Under the pieces are notes generated by a model, which saw nothing but the letters and a program-made list of their open reading frames with translations, was not told where the DNA came from and did not search any database. Made by a program: the position numbers and the translations under genes. A DNA stretch of 64,000 nt from Gnetum montanum (Eukaryota > Streptophyta > Gnetopsida > Gnetales > Gnetaceae): positions 111,877 through 175,876 of the forward strand of contig MNCI01022141.1 of the NCBI GenBank assembly GCA_015680685.1. Reading direction: 5' to 3'. This document shows, one piece after another, positions 44,950 to 57,130 of this stretch (positions are counted from its first letter, which is position 1; every line of letters starts with the position of its first letter).

Positions 44950-46790
44950 ACAAAACTATTAAATCAAAAGCTAGAACAATATTTTATAACATTCTATTTT
45001 TTCATTTAATAGTTTTTTTTATTTTTTAAAGAAAAATTACTAATGAAAGAACTAGGATATATAAACATGTATTTATACAATCTTGATGGATACAAATGTC
45101 TTATATTTTGAATTGAAGCTTATATTAACTCAATAAATGTAAAAAGATTCCTAACAACCCCTATTCCATAAATGTTATGTTATTTTCAATGTATTCATAC
45201 TAATGAAATGTAAAAAATTAAAGTAGTTCACATTTAAGAAATAAAACTGGAATCATACATCATGTTGCAACATGGAAACTCATTGAAAGACTAGTATTGT
45301 CAATGTCTACATCTAGCACCCCACAACTAACAAAATAATAACTTCTAGATAATGTGTTGGATCTCCTATTGAAGCATGATAACTTTCATATTAATTTTTA
45401 CACCATTATTTAACTTCCCTTAAGGTTATCTATCAATATTTTAGTTTTTCCAACTTACAGTGATATCAGAAAATTAATTGGAAAGCCAACTAAGAAAACT
45501 TAAAAAAAATAATAATAACTAGTTTTGAATCAGGTAATGTATTCTTCACAGATTCAATGTGTAATTAACATATCATTCAAATCATGTTTTGATAAAACAA
45601 TATCTACTTAAGCAGTCTACAAATAGTAGCCCACTCATGCAAGCCAACATTAAAAACACCTACACACTGTTAAGCACTAAAGGCTTTCTCAAGTCTCAAT
45701 ACAACAACCAAATTCATGTTACCTAAGGTATAGAGCATAGGTATGGTCTCCTTGAGAATTTGGAGGATTCTAATGACTTTAAATAGGGCCTAGTCATAAG
45801 CCATGGCTTCATAGGTGTGGAATGGTTGCTTATCATTGGATAAAAAATGTTATTTTTCATTCACATATGCCTACACTATCCATTATTGCCACATAAATAT
45901 TCATGTAACCATTAGTGAACTAGCATGTAGAATTTAAAAATAGGAAACATTATGGATGTAGTTATGAGTGGAAATCAATGTAAGAAATGAATCTACAAGT
46001 GCCATAAAGAAATGCAAATTGAATGTAGAAGCATGGAGTTGCACATTAATGAAGTACAACTGTAGGCAGGACATAGTAGTGAAGTGCTAGGAGTTATGTT
46101 GGGCATGGCAGAGGTGGTGGACATTTTGCATGCTAGACGTGAGTAATGGTAGCAGTGGTTACGTTGGTCATGGAGTAATGGTGATATGTAGACGATGAAT
46201 GTGGGTAACTAATGATAGTGTGAGATGCTGCTATAATAGATTAGTCTCTAAGGGGCTCAACATTAGATCCTAGGAAACTTGCAGGTAGCAGTTTCCTCTT
46301 CCTTTTACCTATAGGGGACAACTTTGGATAGCTTTGTGTTGTAGGGGGCTTAACTTCTCTCTCCCTCCCCATTCTAGTAGGCTGGGTAGTGGCGTTGTTG
46401 CAGACGTTGTGGCGGTGGCTACAACTACAAATAACTGTAGTTGTAGTGTAGGTGGTAGAGTGCATGATAGCAACCTGGGGTAGATGGTGCAACCAAAAGT
46501 AGAAGCGTTTGTCATTGCCCCTTGTTAGAGACATAGGCATGTGTCAAATGTTCACATGTGACGATAGTTACTCTGTGTCGTGTGTGTTAGAAGCTCTCCC
46601 TCATCGGAAATTTCTTTCTTTTTTATTTATGTTGTTGCAGGTAGCCTTCTATCTCTCCCCGAACTACATGCATGTGACAAATGATGCCAGTAACCTCTTT
46701 GATCCCTCTTGGTTCACGTCACAAGCATGCGAGGTCTTAAGACAATGATGGTGGCATACGTGTAGCAGGTGGTTGGTGAGTGCATTTCAC

Positions 46791-46792
<2 letters not shown>
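44950..46792. other. AT-rich spacer, no gene seen
   Basis: A somewhat less AT-rich patch at 46240-46760 has short open frames on both strands with no recognisable domain. They look compositional. Confidence 0.4.

Positions 46793-46794
<2 letters not shown>

Positions 46795-46843
<49 letters not shown>
46795..46843. repeat. (CT)n microsatellite, about 49 bp
   Basis: Uninterrupted CT dinucleotides, about 24 units. Confidence 0.95.
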
Positions 46844-46846
<3 letters not shown>

Positions 46847-47639
46847 GATAGTCAAAGTCTTCTTGCCTAGCAGTGGGTGCCACTAGCAGTGACAGATCAA
46901 TAGTAGTAGTACGACTAGGGGAAAAAATTTTTCTTTTAGTTTTTTATTGTATTAAAGATACTCATTTAATTTAAATTCTTGATTTTTTTTAATTTACTTA
47001 TTTATGGAACACTACATTACCCTATCTAGCTAAGACTATTCTCAGGTTTCCATACCCATACAGGAGGTGCCCTAGGCAATAGTCTCCTTAATCAAGTTTT
47101 CTTTTCTAAGTGTTGGTGCATCCAAAATTTATACATCAAAACATTGCTAGAAGGAGGATCTTTCTTCTACCTTTTTTTTACCACTCTTCTTGCCATTTTC
47201 TCATGGTTATTTTATTTTTTAATCCTATTTTGGTACCTTTTGATTTTTTTTAAAACCTTTGTCTTTAGACCCTTTATTTTTTGCCTTCTTTTCGTATTTT
47301 CTAAAAATTGTTGTTAATAAATTTTTTTTTATAAAAGCCTTGTTTCTTTGTCCTTTTTTATCATATTTGTGTTTTGGCAGTCCACCTTGGTAAGGTGGTC
47401 TTATTATACATTAAATTTTAATTTTATTTTTTTAATTTTTTTAATTTTACTATTTTTCTTTTTAAATTTTTTTTTATAAATTTTGCAATTTCATGCATTT
47501 ATTTTTCTCTTAAAAAAGTAGCTTTTTTAAATAGCATATTTTAGTGTTTTTTTTGTCGAAAAATATTATTTCAATATTTTCTTTTCTTTTTACTTAATCT
47601 CATAGTTTTATTTTAACAATCATATTTTATAGTTTTTGT
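46844..47639. other. T-rich region upstream of element F gag
   Basis: Contains long T-runs (47210-47600). It should hold the leader and 5' LTR of element F, but I could not define an LTR end or a primer site. Confidence 0.4.
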
Positions 47640-47720
47640 TTTATGATCAAACTCTCCTTTGCCCCTAACTACCTAGTCACATGTCTCTTCGCATTAAGGA
47701 AATGACAAGCTTTACAGTTT

Positions 47721-48780
47721 TTGAGTCTTAGTCCTAGGAGAACTCAAACTAGGATGGTTGCCAATCAACCCCTGAATCCTTTGGTGAGTAATCCCTTTAA
47801 CTTTGCTAACTACCATGACATCATGAAACCCCTCCAAAACATAAACCTATTCTTTGATCCCACAACCCCTACTAGTGATGCCTACCAACACATACAATGT
47901 TTTGAAACCTTACTAGGGATCCATAACATTGTATAAAATGATGTGGCATGTAGGGTGTTTGTGACAACATTTAGGAGTAAAGCAACCTGATGGTTCTTGA
48001 TACTTCCTAATGCCTCAATTGACTCATGGTAGGGGTTTAAAAATAAGTTTCTAATTCAGTTTGACAAGTTTACTAGCTCAGCCATAGCATCAAGTAATTT
48101 CACAAGCTTGAGATTACAACCTAAGATTCCTCTATCAACTTGCTTATGTGCCAAGTGAGAGGCGCCCACAACTTGATGGCATCCTTAATTTTTACTTGTC
48201 CACCATCGATTCATTCTTTGCCTATGTCATCAAATCTGATCCTAACATAATAGAAATATAGGGGATGATGGCCAAAGCCATGGAGCTAGAACAAATTACC
48301 CTCATGAATAGTATTCAAACTCAATTTGGGATGATGTGTGTTAGTAATCTAATGAAATATGACCCTCTATCTCTACCAACTTTCCTAATGACCAACACTA
48401 TGTTTTAGATTCCTTCCCCCTTTCAAATGACTCAACCTTCAAATAATTACTTTCAAGGCCCCACATCTTCTTCATTCCTACCATCTAACGCTAGTTTTAA
48501 TGATGACCAATCGAAGGCCTTAATTCAATCCATCTTAAACCCAAACGGGGTATCTTATCCTGTTGAAGCCCCAACTACAACTTAAAATCAGATGACCTAG
48601 ATATTAACTTCACTACAAAAAATTTCAAATGAAGTAGTTGAATTAAAGCAAAACAAAAACAAGGGTCCTATACAACCAAAAAAGCCAAGTACATTAGTTA
48701 ATGGCGATTATTGTCATCTACATAACATTAGGCAACATTCTGAGAAAACTTGTTCCCAATTTTTAACATTATATGATGAC
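47721..48780 (+). pseudogene. gag: gag of element F
   Basis: Starts with NPFNFANYHDIMKPLQNINL and FFDPTTPT near 47790, followed by the capsid block NDVACRVFVTTF, WFLILPNASIDSW, FKNKFLIQF near 47940-48065. A knuckle of the C-H-H-C kind (YCHLHNIRQHSEKTC) lies at about 48708-48755. The frame has many stops and shifts from 48150. Confidence 0.7.
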
Positions 48781-48809
48781 AAGAACCAAGGTCAAAAAAT
48801 GGAAAACCC

Positions 48810-50218
48810 CCTATTATGGTCCTTAATGTACCTCATGAAATAGAAAATGAAGAGGTTTCTTCATTAGAATAAGTTATGGTAAGTAACCCTAGCCCACATA
48901 ACACTTGCTACCGTAGACTTAGTGACATTGTGGATACCACAAAGTAACAAACTAGGAATGACCCTTACACTCCCCCAAATAGAAGAGCTCTTAGTGAAAG
49001 CGACACAAATACTCAAACTATGTCATTCCAAACAAATTCTCCACAATGATCAAACCTAGATTCCATACTTAGAAGGACTCCACCTCAATAAGAAGCCAAA
49101 TATGAACATAAGACTTATGATCTAGATGAGGATTTGAAGAAAATCAAAGGTAACGTTTCAATGTATGAACTTTCACACTTTAATGAAATGAAAGAGGTGA
49201 TTCAGAATATAGTTGATACACTTGAGACTGGAAAGAAAAATCTCCAGTCCTTGAAAGGAAAGTTCACTTCACAAAAAGTCCTAACACGCTATTAGTATAG
49301 AATGCAAATAATTCCATGTTGAGCACGACAGAGCAACCTCCTTTCCTAACATCACTAATTATTTTAGGAAAGAACATTCATAATTATTTAATGAATTTTG
49401 GTGCAAGAGTTAGTGCCATGCCACTTGAGGTATGTAACACTTTAGGAGCCCAAATGATATCACAAATGAAAAGTGTAATACAACTTGATGGGTCTAATGT
49501 ACTTATATTAGGGTCATTAAATGAAGTGAAAGTGCAACTTAAATAATACCCTACATTTACATGTCACACAGATATCTTAGTAGTTGACATGTCACCCACT
49601 TATGGTGTGCTCTTATCTAGGACTTTTGGAGCCAAGTTTGGGGGCTTCTTTAGGTTAGATTTCTCCAAAGTATTAATCCCAATCAAAGGAAAATATGAAT
49701 ACATGATTATACCAAGAGAGCCTTCCTACAAACAACTAGTTACAACCTTTAATTGGAAAAATCAATCTTTGGGAAATCAAAACACTAACATTTATATGAG
49801 AGTTATTGAGGTTGACTATGGAGAACATGTTATAAATGACCATGTGACTGAAATTACAAAAATAAATCCTTTTCCTTATATAGATTCCATCCAACCCTAT
49901 CAAACATCTAGTGAATATGAAGAAATCTATGAAGATACCTTGCCTTATCATAATGAAAATGGATTTCTTCTAGATACCTTGCCATCTCTAGGGGAGTACA
50001 AAGATGTAAATGAGATCCTAACCATCAAAACATTAGATGGTGTGTTAAACTTTGACAATGTATCTATTGAACATGTTCCTAGAGAGGTTGTATTCGATGA
50101 TTTACAAAAACTTAGAGCTAAGATTGAAACTCATATGAAAGAAGAAATTGACAAACATTTAGGATCTAAAGTTGTTTATATTATGAAACATTCAAATTTA
50201 GTGCTTGATAAAAAGTGA
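48810..50218 (+). pseudogene. Protease region and RT start of element F
   Basis: The linker contains GNVSMYELSHFNEMKEVI near 49155. The protease active site is LMNFGARVSAMPLEVC (49385-49430), where family members have D-S-G; Asp and Ser are replaced. After a TAA, an open 209-codon stretch (49589-50218) has VVDMSPTYGVLLSRTFGAKF, then an acidic linker and EEIDKHLGSKVVYIMKHSN. RT would begin with VPKK..IRLCVDFRNL; here it reads LDKK, stop, IRKL, then LDFHNLKH. Confidence 0.68.
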
Positions 50219-50279
50219 ATAAGAAAATTATGATTATGTCTTGATTTTCATAATCTTAAGCATCAAAAAATTGTTAAAT

Positions 50280-50530
50280 AATGGATCGATAAGAAACATG
50301 AAGATAATGCCTTTAAGATAGGGGATCTAGTCCTAAAAGGAGGTAGAGCATTTGTTTGAGGAAGTCTTCAAAGTAAGTTCTCTCCTATGTGGTCAAGCCC
50401 ATTCCAAGTTATAGATGTCATTGGTCCCAATGTATACAAAATTGTTGATTTGCAAGGACATATGTTACATAGGAACTTTAATGCATTTCATTTCAAGAAA
50501 ATCTACTTAGGTGTCTCATGTGGACACATG
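50280..50530 (+). pseudogene. Integrase C-terminal tail of element F
   Basis: Reads DNAFKIGDLVLKGGRAF, then SKFSPMWSSPFQVIDVIG, NVYKIVDLQGHML and FNAFHFKKIY. This is the SH3-like C-terminal part of a gypsy integrase. It follows the RT start within about 20 codons. Confidence 0.72.
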
Positions 50531-50560
50531 GTAGATTCTTAGTTGCATGTTTTATTCCCC

Positions 50561-51405
50561 TTCACCATGCATTTCATTTGTATATAGTTGAATTTGCATA
50601 TTTTCTTTGCATTTCCATCATTTATTTCTTAGCATATTGTTTTGATTTTTTCTTTTCATATGATTTTAATAATCATTATGATCATTTGAGTTACTAGGTG
50701 TTGGATCATCATAATGCCATTGGAAAATAATGTAAGCATAATGATATATATAATATTTCTTATTACTATCTCCTTTATATGATATATTTCAATAATGCTA
50801 TGATTATTCCTAGTCTTTTTCAAGGTTTTAGTTTTCTTGGTTATGTTGGATTATGGAGCATGAGATTTATGTTAGCTTATTATGTAATCATCATGATCAT
50901 GTGAGTGTAGGATATGTGACATTGGAGAATGGTTAGCCACAATCACTAGGTGATCTTGGAAAATGTTGTTTTTCCTTTCATAAGCCCTAGCCTTCAAGTG
51001 TGATGATCCATGGCTACCTTTTGAGTAACAAGGTGAAGTGTTTTCATCTCCTTGTAACTATCAAAAATGTTGGTGGTTGGAACACTGAGAGGTTAGTGGG
51101 TGTACAACTTAACCCCAAACTCATGTGAGGGCCTTGCTAGAAATAGAGACAGGGTACCCTGAATGGTCTTGTTAATCAAACAAAGACTTATAGGGTGCTA
51201 CGTCAAGTGAGTGCTAAAGCAGTTACATGGTGTTATTGATGGGCACCAGGACTAATTAGGCCAATGCATAGTAGGGTGTCCTAACTTGAGAATGGTGGTG
51301 TAAATGTGTGAATGCATGTGAAACAATAAGAAATGTGAGTGCTATGCTAAATATCAAAGAATAAATGCTTGAAAAATGTAGTAGTTGTTAAGAATAGAAG
51401 TGCAT
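50561..51405. other. Non-coding 3' region after element F
   Basis: No gene recognised. Contains many ATCATNATGATC-like short palindromic words. Confidence 0.35.
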
Positions 51406-51424
51406 CACCCCAAATGGGGGAGCA

Positions 51425-52045
51425 TTACAATTATAAAAAAAAGATGTGAGAGTGGTACATGATGTACAAATAGGCATAGTAGCAGCATAGCAGTGTAGTC
51501 ATAGTCTCTAGGGCATCTAGGCTATGAAATTGACAACTACCATAGAGTCTGAGTCTACTGGGTTGGCTACCGTAGTGTCCTGCAGGCTTGCAGTGTGCTA
51601 CAGTGCTAAGTGGGACACAAAAGGATTTCTAAGATGCTAATACACTCCACTGTATAGGGTGCTCAAGGTGCTTTATGTGCCAAATGGTGCTCTAAGGTAT
51701 TAACTGCCACTTGAATTTTCTTGCCAAATGATTCAAATGCCCACTACTAGAATGAATTTCCAACCCCTTGAGTGTTGAATGTGAGGGTATTTATAGGTTT
51801 AAGGTTTGCATGAAATGCGGATTGAGCACCATGTGGCATGAGGATAGATGGGGCTATGCTAGACCCAACTACACTCCCACAGGAGTAGCAAGTGCTATGC
51901 TCTAGTGCACTATAGTGGGCCCCTAGAGACTACTGAACTATGACTATGCTACTAAAACTACATATGCTAGATTTTGAATGATTGCAATGTACCTGCAAAC
52001 AATGCAAAAAAATAGTGTAACTTGGAGGTAATGCTCTAGGACTAC
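51425..52045 (-). repeat. Candidate LTR (probably 3' LTR of Tat element G)
   Basis: The right edge ...GGACTACA is followed by TCTTCCCCTCTTTTAA, which on the minus strand is a polypurine tract AAAAGAGGGGAAGA. A minus-strand TATAAATA lies at about 51789-51796. Both fit a minus-strand LTR. The left edge is not fixed, and the block could instead be the 3' LTR of element F. Its partner is not in the window. Confidence 0.4.
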
Positions 52046-52204
52046 ATCTTCCCCTCTTTTAAATGGGGTCAAGCATTGGTACAACTTAGGGGCAAATGGG
52101 GGGCAAAAGAGATGCAAATTGCTAATCTTGCTTGCTGAAGGAACACTAGAGCCAAGATGAAGGTTGATGCTGAGCTCTAGAGGCTTTTGGAGGCTATTGA
52201 AGGC

Positions 52205-52850
52205 TTCTCTACAGTGCTATGTTGGCTATGCTCTAGAGTGTAATCCAACACTTAGATAAATTTTGCAAAATTTGATGTTTAGCACTGGCTACAGTTGCTA
52301 TACTCTAGAGCGTAGTAGGGATAATTAGAAAAATTTGACCCAAATTTGATCTTCTTTCATGCTACACTAGTTACACTTTAAAGCTTAGTACGAGGGGTAA
52401 CCTCAAGTTAGAAAATTTACCAAATTGTTCCTCCACTCTGAGCTAACTTGACAACTTTTGGCTTGACACTTAGGCAAACTGGCCACTGAAAGGTGTGCTC
52501 CATTGGCTACGTTCTAGAGTATAGAAGTAGTAGCAACCCTAGGATTTAGATAATTTGCGAAACTTTTTCTTTCGTTCCAAGCCTTCCTAACAGCTTCTAG
52601 GTTGGAACTTGAGCAAACTGGCCATGGAAGTGTGTGCTATGCTAGTGACACTCTAGAACATAATAGGCAAAATCAGAGCATAGCACAATGCTTAGAAAAA
52701 TGTTTGTGCAACTACTGTCGACACTTAGGAAATTTTGCAAAATAGGGCCTGTGATACATGCTACACTGGCTATACTCAGGAGCATAGCACCAATACTTAG
52801 AAGAATTTGACAAGCTTTGACACTTAGATAAATTTTTAGTTGCAATGATG
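52205..52850. repeat. Degenerate tandem repeats, about 70-bp period
   Basis: The motif GGCTAYRCTCTAGAGYRTAG recurs near 52225, 52295, 52370, 52505, 52645 and 52765, at intervals of about 70 bp or twice that. Between the motifs, CACTTAGATAAATTTTGCAA-like words recur. This lies in the presumed 3' UTR of element G. Confidence 0.65.
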
Positions 52851-54490
52851 AAGCTTGAAATTGGTGGTGTTTCATTGGCCCCTCTTTGTTGACATTTGGA
52901 GTGACCCGAGAGGTGTCAACAAAGAATAAAAAACATTACAATAGGCATGAAACCAACATTGCTTGTTGGTATCTGATCAGATGATGCTTCACCATGCTCA
53001 AGAGTGCTAAAGGAATAAAGTATGGCAAGGAGTAGGTTAAGGAGATAGACTAAGGGATAGCATGTGAGAGGGATGCCAATTGTGTATGCAGCTGCAGAAT
53101 GCAACACTATGATGGTTGATCACTAAATCATGATCCCTCATTAGAATGCTTGTGAGGGAGTCAACGTTCATGGAACAGGGATGGTTTGCCCTTGAAATTT
53201 TGACCTCTCATCCAAGTGCCTATGAGAAGGTCAATGCAAATTTAGGGTTGGACTAATTGCAAAAGTGCAACTTTGCTAATTTTCTTGGGGACTTGTTTTG
53301 TCCCCTTCTTCTTTCTCTCTTTGTTGTTTTTTTTTTTGAGTTTTTACTTTTTTTTCTTTGTGAAATGCTAGCTATAAGATGATTTTCATTAACTAGACTG
53401 CATGCTACTCAACACGCTTTGCTTAGGGGCAACCATGTCACATCTATAGGATAGGTGTTTTCTTCTAGGGATGAGTTGTGTTACATCTACTTGGGCTTTG
53501 ACCAGTCCATAGGAGCTTTCCATGGGATGAGTTGCATTACATCTATCATGGGTTCTACGGTCAATTGAAAGAAGGGTCTCATGTCTATAAAAGAAGCTTG
53601 TAGGGAAGGTGGGGAAAGGTAAGGTAGAGACGGTAAATGTGAGTGGGTTATAGCAAGGATAGGGATGTGCACTCTCAATTAGCTTGGTGAGTATAATCAA
53701 GCACATTGAAGTAATGTGATGACTTTCCATTACAATGAAATGCGTCTATGAACGATCACCTTCGAGGCCTCATGCTACAAACACAACATAGAGAAAACAA
53801 GAAAATAGTCACACTAAATGAGAGATAAAAGCATACTACTAGTTGCAAGGGAGCTACAAGTGCCACAAGTGCTAGACTAGTTGCAAGGGCTTGCAATGCC
53901 AAAGTAGGAAGGTCAGTGTGGATGTTGGAGCCAAAAGGCTAAAAAATCTCTAGTAGCCACACCATAAGTGAGCACTCAAGGGAGGCCAACAAAGTGGCCG
54001 AAGGTGATGACGATGCATGTGCTTGAGACTCCACACCAAGGACAGGAGCTTACAAATCTAGTAGGACAATAGAGAGCTATGTTGTTGGATGCACTTTCAA
54101 GCCTAGGTAATGGTGAGGGCTAGAGGATGCAATGCTATGGCTAGGAAATAGTACTATTGGAACTCTAGTAGGTGGTGTTAATGGTGAGATTCCTAACCAC
54201 TAATTAAACACCCAAGGTCAAAAATGTTGTTGGCATAGCTTGGGTGTGGTACAATTGGAGATGGTGGCAGTATCTTCGGAGGGTCAACAAAATGCCCAAA
54301 GACATTTTTGAAGGATCAAAAAAATGCTAAAGGAAATGATGCTACAAATGTTCCAGAGGCATTATCTTGATGATGTGAACTTCATTTTGGAATTGCAACA
54401 CTCCACCCCATGTAGCCCATTAAGATGTCAGTAGATGATGGAGGATGGGAAGTATTTGGGATCGCTTGTCCATAGAATTGTGGATGTTAA
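52851..54490. other. Presumed 3' UTR of element G
   Basis: No gene. A GGGGACTTGTTTTGTCCCC palindrome near 53286 is followed by a pyrimidine-rich stretch (53300-53360). Confidence 0.4.
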
Positions 54491-54494
54491 GCTA

Positions 54495-54830
54495 CATGTG
54501 CTAAACTACAAACCCAATTTAAGGTCCTGGCAGACCATGATGCTATGCCAGTTTAAGATTCTAGTAGATCTTGATGTGCTAGTTTGAGGTCTTAGTAGAC
54601 TATGTGCTAGTTTAACATCATAGCAGATGGTGGATGTTATGCTAGTAATGCAAGGATGAGCTATGCTACTTTATAGTCATAGCAGACTATGCTATGGATG
54701 GTAGTATAATGTCATAGCCCAAGGACAATCTATACCAGTTTAATGTCATAGTAGACATTCTATGCCAGTTTAACATCATAGTGAACATTTAGTGCTACTT
54801 TAATGTTGCAGTGAATGTTTGCTTACCTTA
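54495..54830. repeat. Short tandem repeats in Tat element 3' UTR
   Basis: About nine imperfect 35-45-bp units with the core (C/G)CAGTTTAAGGTCATAGTAGAC-CATG, with many variants. They begin about 40 bp beyond the end of pol in element orientation. Related units occur at 58450-58525 and 62395-62655. Confidence 0.75.
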
Positions 54831-54859
54831 CCTTGTGTCGATGTGGAGTTGTGTGTTAG

Positions 54860-55960
54860 GTTTAGTAAGGCTTCGGGTATGAGTGGTTGACTAGATTGGA
54901 AAACATTTTACTATCTAGATTAGTAAACTTGAATGCTCCATTGTCATAAGCCTTTATGACCAAGAAAGGCCTTTCCTAGTTAGCTAAGAATTTATCTATG
55001 GCTTTGTAAATGACCATGAGGACCAAGTCCTCTTTCTTGATCAAGCACTAATGTTGATTGTGGTGGTGTTTTTGTTGTTGCTTTTCCTAGTACCATTTGA
55101 TGCAATTAAGTGTTTTCATGCACTCCTACTCTATAGAGTTGAGGTTAATGGTTCTCAACTCATTGCTTTGTGCCTCATCAATGAAACTTGAGAGGATCCT
55201 GCAGAGTGATGGAACTTGTAATTCAAGAGAAAAAATTACTTCAGACCCATACACAAGGCTATATGACATCTTACCTATTGCTGTTTTGTGTGTTGTGAAG
55301 TAGGTCCATAATGCATAGACTAGCTACTCATGCCATCATCATTTGCTATTTCTAAGCATCTTTTTTAGAAGGTTGATAATGACTTTGTTTGTGGGATCCA
55401 CCTAGCCATTCACCTGTGGTTAGTATGGTGACAAAAGGAATGTTTGATTCCAAGGTGTTCACAGAAGGCTTTAGTTTCTACACTTCTAAATTGTGGCCCA
55501 TTTTCTATGACTATAGTCATGAGTAGACCAAATTACGTCACTATGTTATCAAGGATAAATTTGCAAACCTATTGTGATGTCATCTTCCTAAGGGAAATGG
55601 ATTCAACCCACTTCGTAAAGTATTCAATTGTGATTATGATGAAGCCATGTCTTGTGAAATACTTAGGCATGATAGGTCCTATGATATCCAACCCCCAACA
55701 TTGAAACAACCATATGATTTGAGTGGTTTGTAGCTAAGTGGGTGGCACATGCATTAATTTTCCATGTTGTTGGGACACATCGCACATCTTAACTTTGGAG
55801 ATGTAGTAGCATTCCATGGAAGGCCAATAGTAGCCTAAGCATATGATTTTCAATGCCATTGCCCTGGGTACTATGTTGCCTCCACAAAGTCCCTCATGGA
55901 CTTGATCAACGATCGTTTGTGCTTCACTATCACTAATGCAGGTTAACACTAGACCATAGT
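54860..55960 (-). pseudogene. Integrase of element G
   Basis: The zinc-finger part is open at 55734-55949: EAQTIVDQVHEGLCGGN, then LGYYWPSMECYY and MCDVSQQHGKLMHVPP. The core reads GLDIIGPIMPKYF, IEYFTKWVESI (Asp changed to Glu) and IENGPQF (Asp changed to Glu). A C-terminal part with FLVIKAYDNGAFK and NPVNHSY ends near 54880. With these core changes it is inactive. Confidence 0.7.
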
Positions 55961-56329
55961 TGGATTTGCAACATAGTGTTCTATCAACTACGAGAATGTA
56001 CTACCACGATCATTTTCATACTGCATTCTTTTGGGTAGTGGTTAGATGTTGCATAGGCTCACCTTGTTGAAGTTATGCCTTAATATCATCATACCATTCT
56101 TGTGCTTGAGTTGTGCTTATTGTGGATATGGATGCAATGTCAATTACATGTGTGATAGGTTTAGTGCAATCCATTATTGAGGTTGCCAAGCCATGAAACA
56201 TGTTGGGTGAAATGCTTAAGGCTAATGTGGATAATGTATCAGCATTGGCATTCTCATTGTAGGGGATGTGTTTAATATCTATAGTTTTAAACTATTGAAG
56301 CAAGTTCTTCGCCAAGTCACAATAAGGTT

Positions 56330-57130
56330 GTAAATGTTGTGCTTTACAAGTGTAAACCTTTGTAACTTGGTTGATAACTAGCTGTGAATTACCTTAGATT
56401 GCTAGGTTGCAGATTCCTAGGTCATGGGCTACTATGAGACCTCTAAGGAGACCTTCGTACTCCACCACATTGTTAGTGCAAGAAAATGTAAATTGATAAG
56501 TGAAGGGTTGGATCTCCCCAAAGGGAAACATGATTATTGTAGTGACACTACTTCCTTGAGAGGTTGAAGCACCATCAAAGTGTAAAATTTCCTCAAAATT
56601 TGGTAGGTGCGTGGCTTATACTACTGATATGCTCATTTGGAAATTTTGGATCTATAGTTGCTTGATCATTCATTGGTGAACCTGTGAGTTGTGCAGCTAT
56701 TTCTTGACCTTTGGTTGATGCTTGTGCTATGTAGTGCAAGTTAAACTCCATGGTTATTTACTTTTCACCATGCAATTTGATTACTCTCGTAGATGTTCAT
56801 TGTGATTTCTTGGAGTACATTGCTTTTGCAGATGATGTTTACCTAGCCACGGAAGAGATAATGCCTCCACTTCTTAATTGCAAAGACTAAGGCTAGGTAG
56901 TTCTTTTCCACATTGTTGCATTTTGCTTCATGTGCCACTAGCACATAGCTTATGTAGTAGACAGGGACCTTTGAGCCATCATCTCATCTTTGGAAAAGTA
57001 GAGAAGTGACGGAAGCATTGAAGGTTGTAAGGTAGATGTAAAATGGCTTATCACCTTGTGGAGGGTAGACTATTGGAAGTTAAGCCAACTCCTTCTTGAG
57101 GTTGTCAAATGCCTCTTGGCATTGAGTTTT
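56330..57130 (-). pseudogene. RNase H of element G
   Basis: Minus-strand reading shows PIVYPPQGDKPFYIYL, VPVYYISYVLVAHEAKCNNV, EKNYLALVFAIKKWRHYLF, an RNase H connecting region, and then a second RNase H-like domain near 56400-56650 (ASTSQGSSVTTI-type and VEYEGLLRGL-like). The tandem arrangement of two RNase H-like domains is usual in the Tat lineage; the second one is only weakly visible. Confidence 0.55.

Larger units (their letters stand above)
47640..50560 (+). mobile_element. Element F: internally deleted Ty3/gypsy retrotransposon
   Basis: In order it carries gag, a zinc knuckle, protease, the first part of RT, and then directly the C-terminal tail of integrase. The RT core, RNase H and integrase core are absent. 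LTRs were not identified with certainty. A polypurine-like CCCCAAATGGGGGAG at 51409-51423 could be its 3' tract. It differs from the Athila elements and could move only with proteins supplied by another element. Confidence 0.7.

Noticed and set aside
46241-46540. 99-codon minus-strand open frame
   Set aside because: Low-complexity Thr/Arg-rich translation without domain support; likely a chance frame in a less AT-rich patch.
46795-46843. CT microsatellite (also 28144-28168) as a regulatory GAGA-type element
   Set aside because: No adjacent gene or promoter signal; reported as a simple repeat only.
51409-51423. CCCCAAATGGGGGAG as the definite 3' polypurine tract of element F
   Set aside because: No matching 5' LTR could be found upstream of F's gag, so the assignment is left open.
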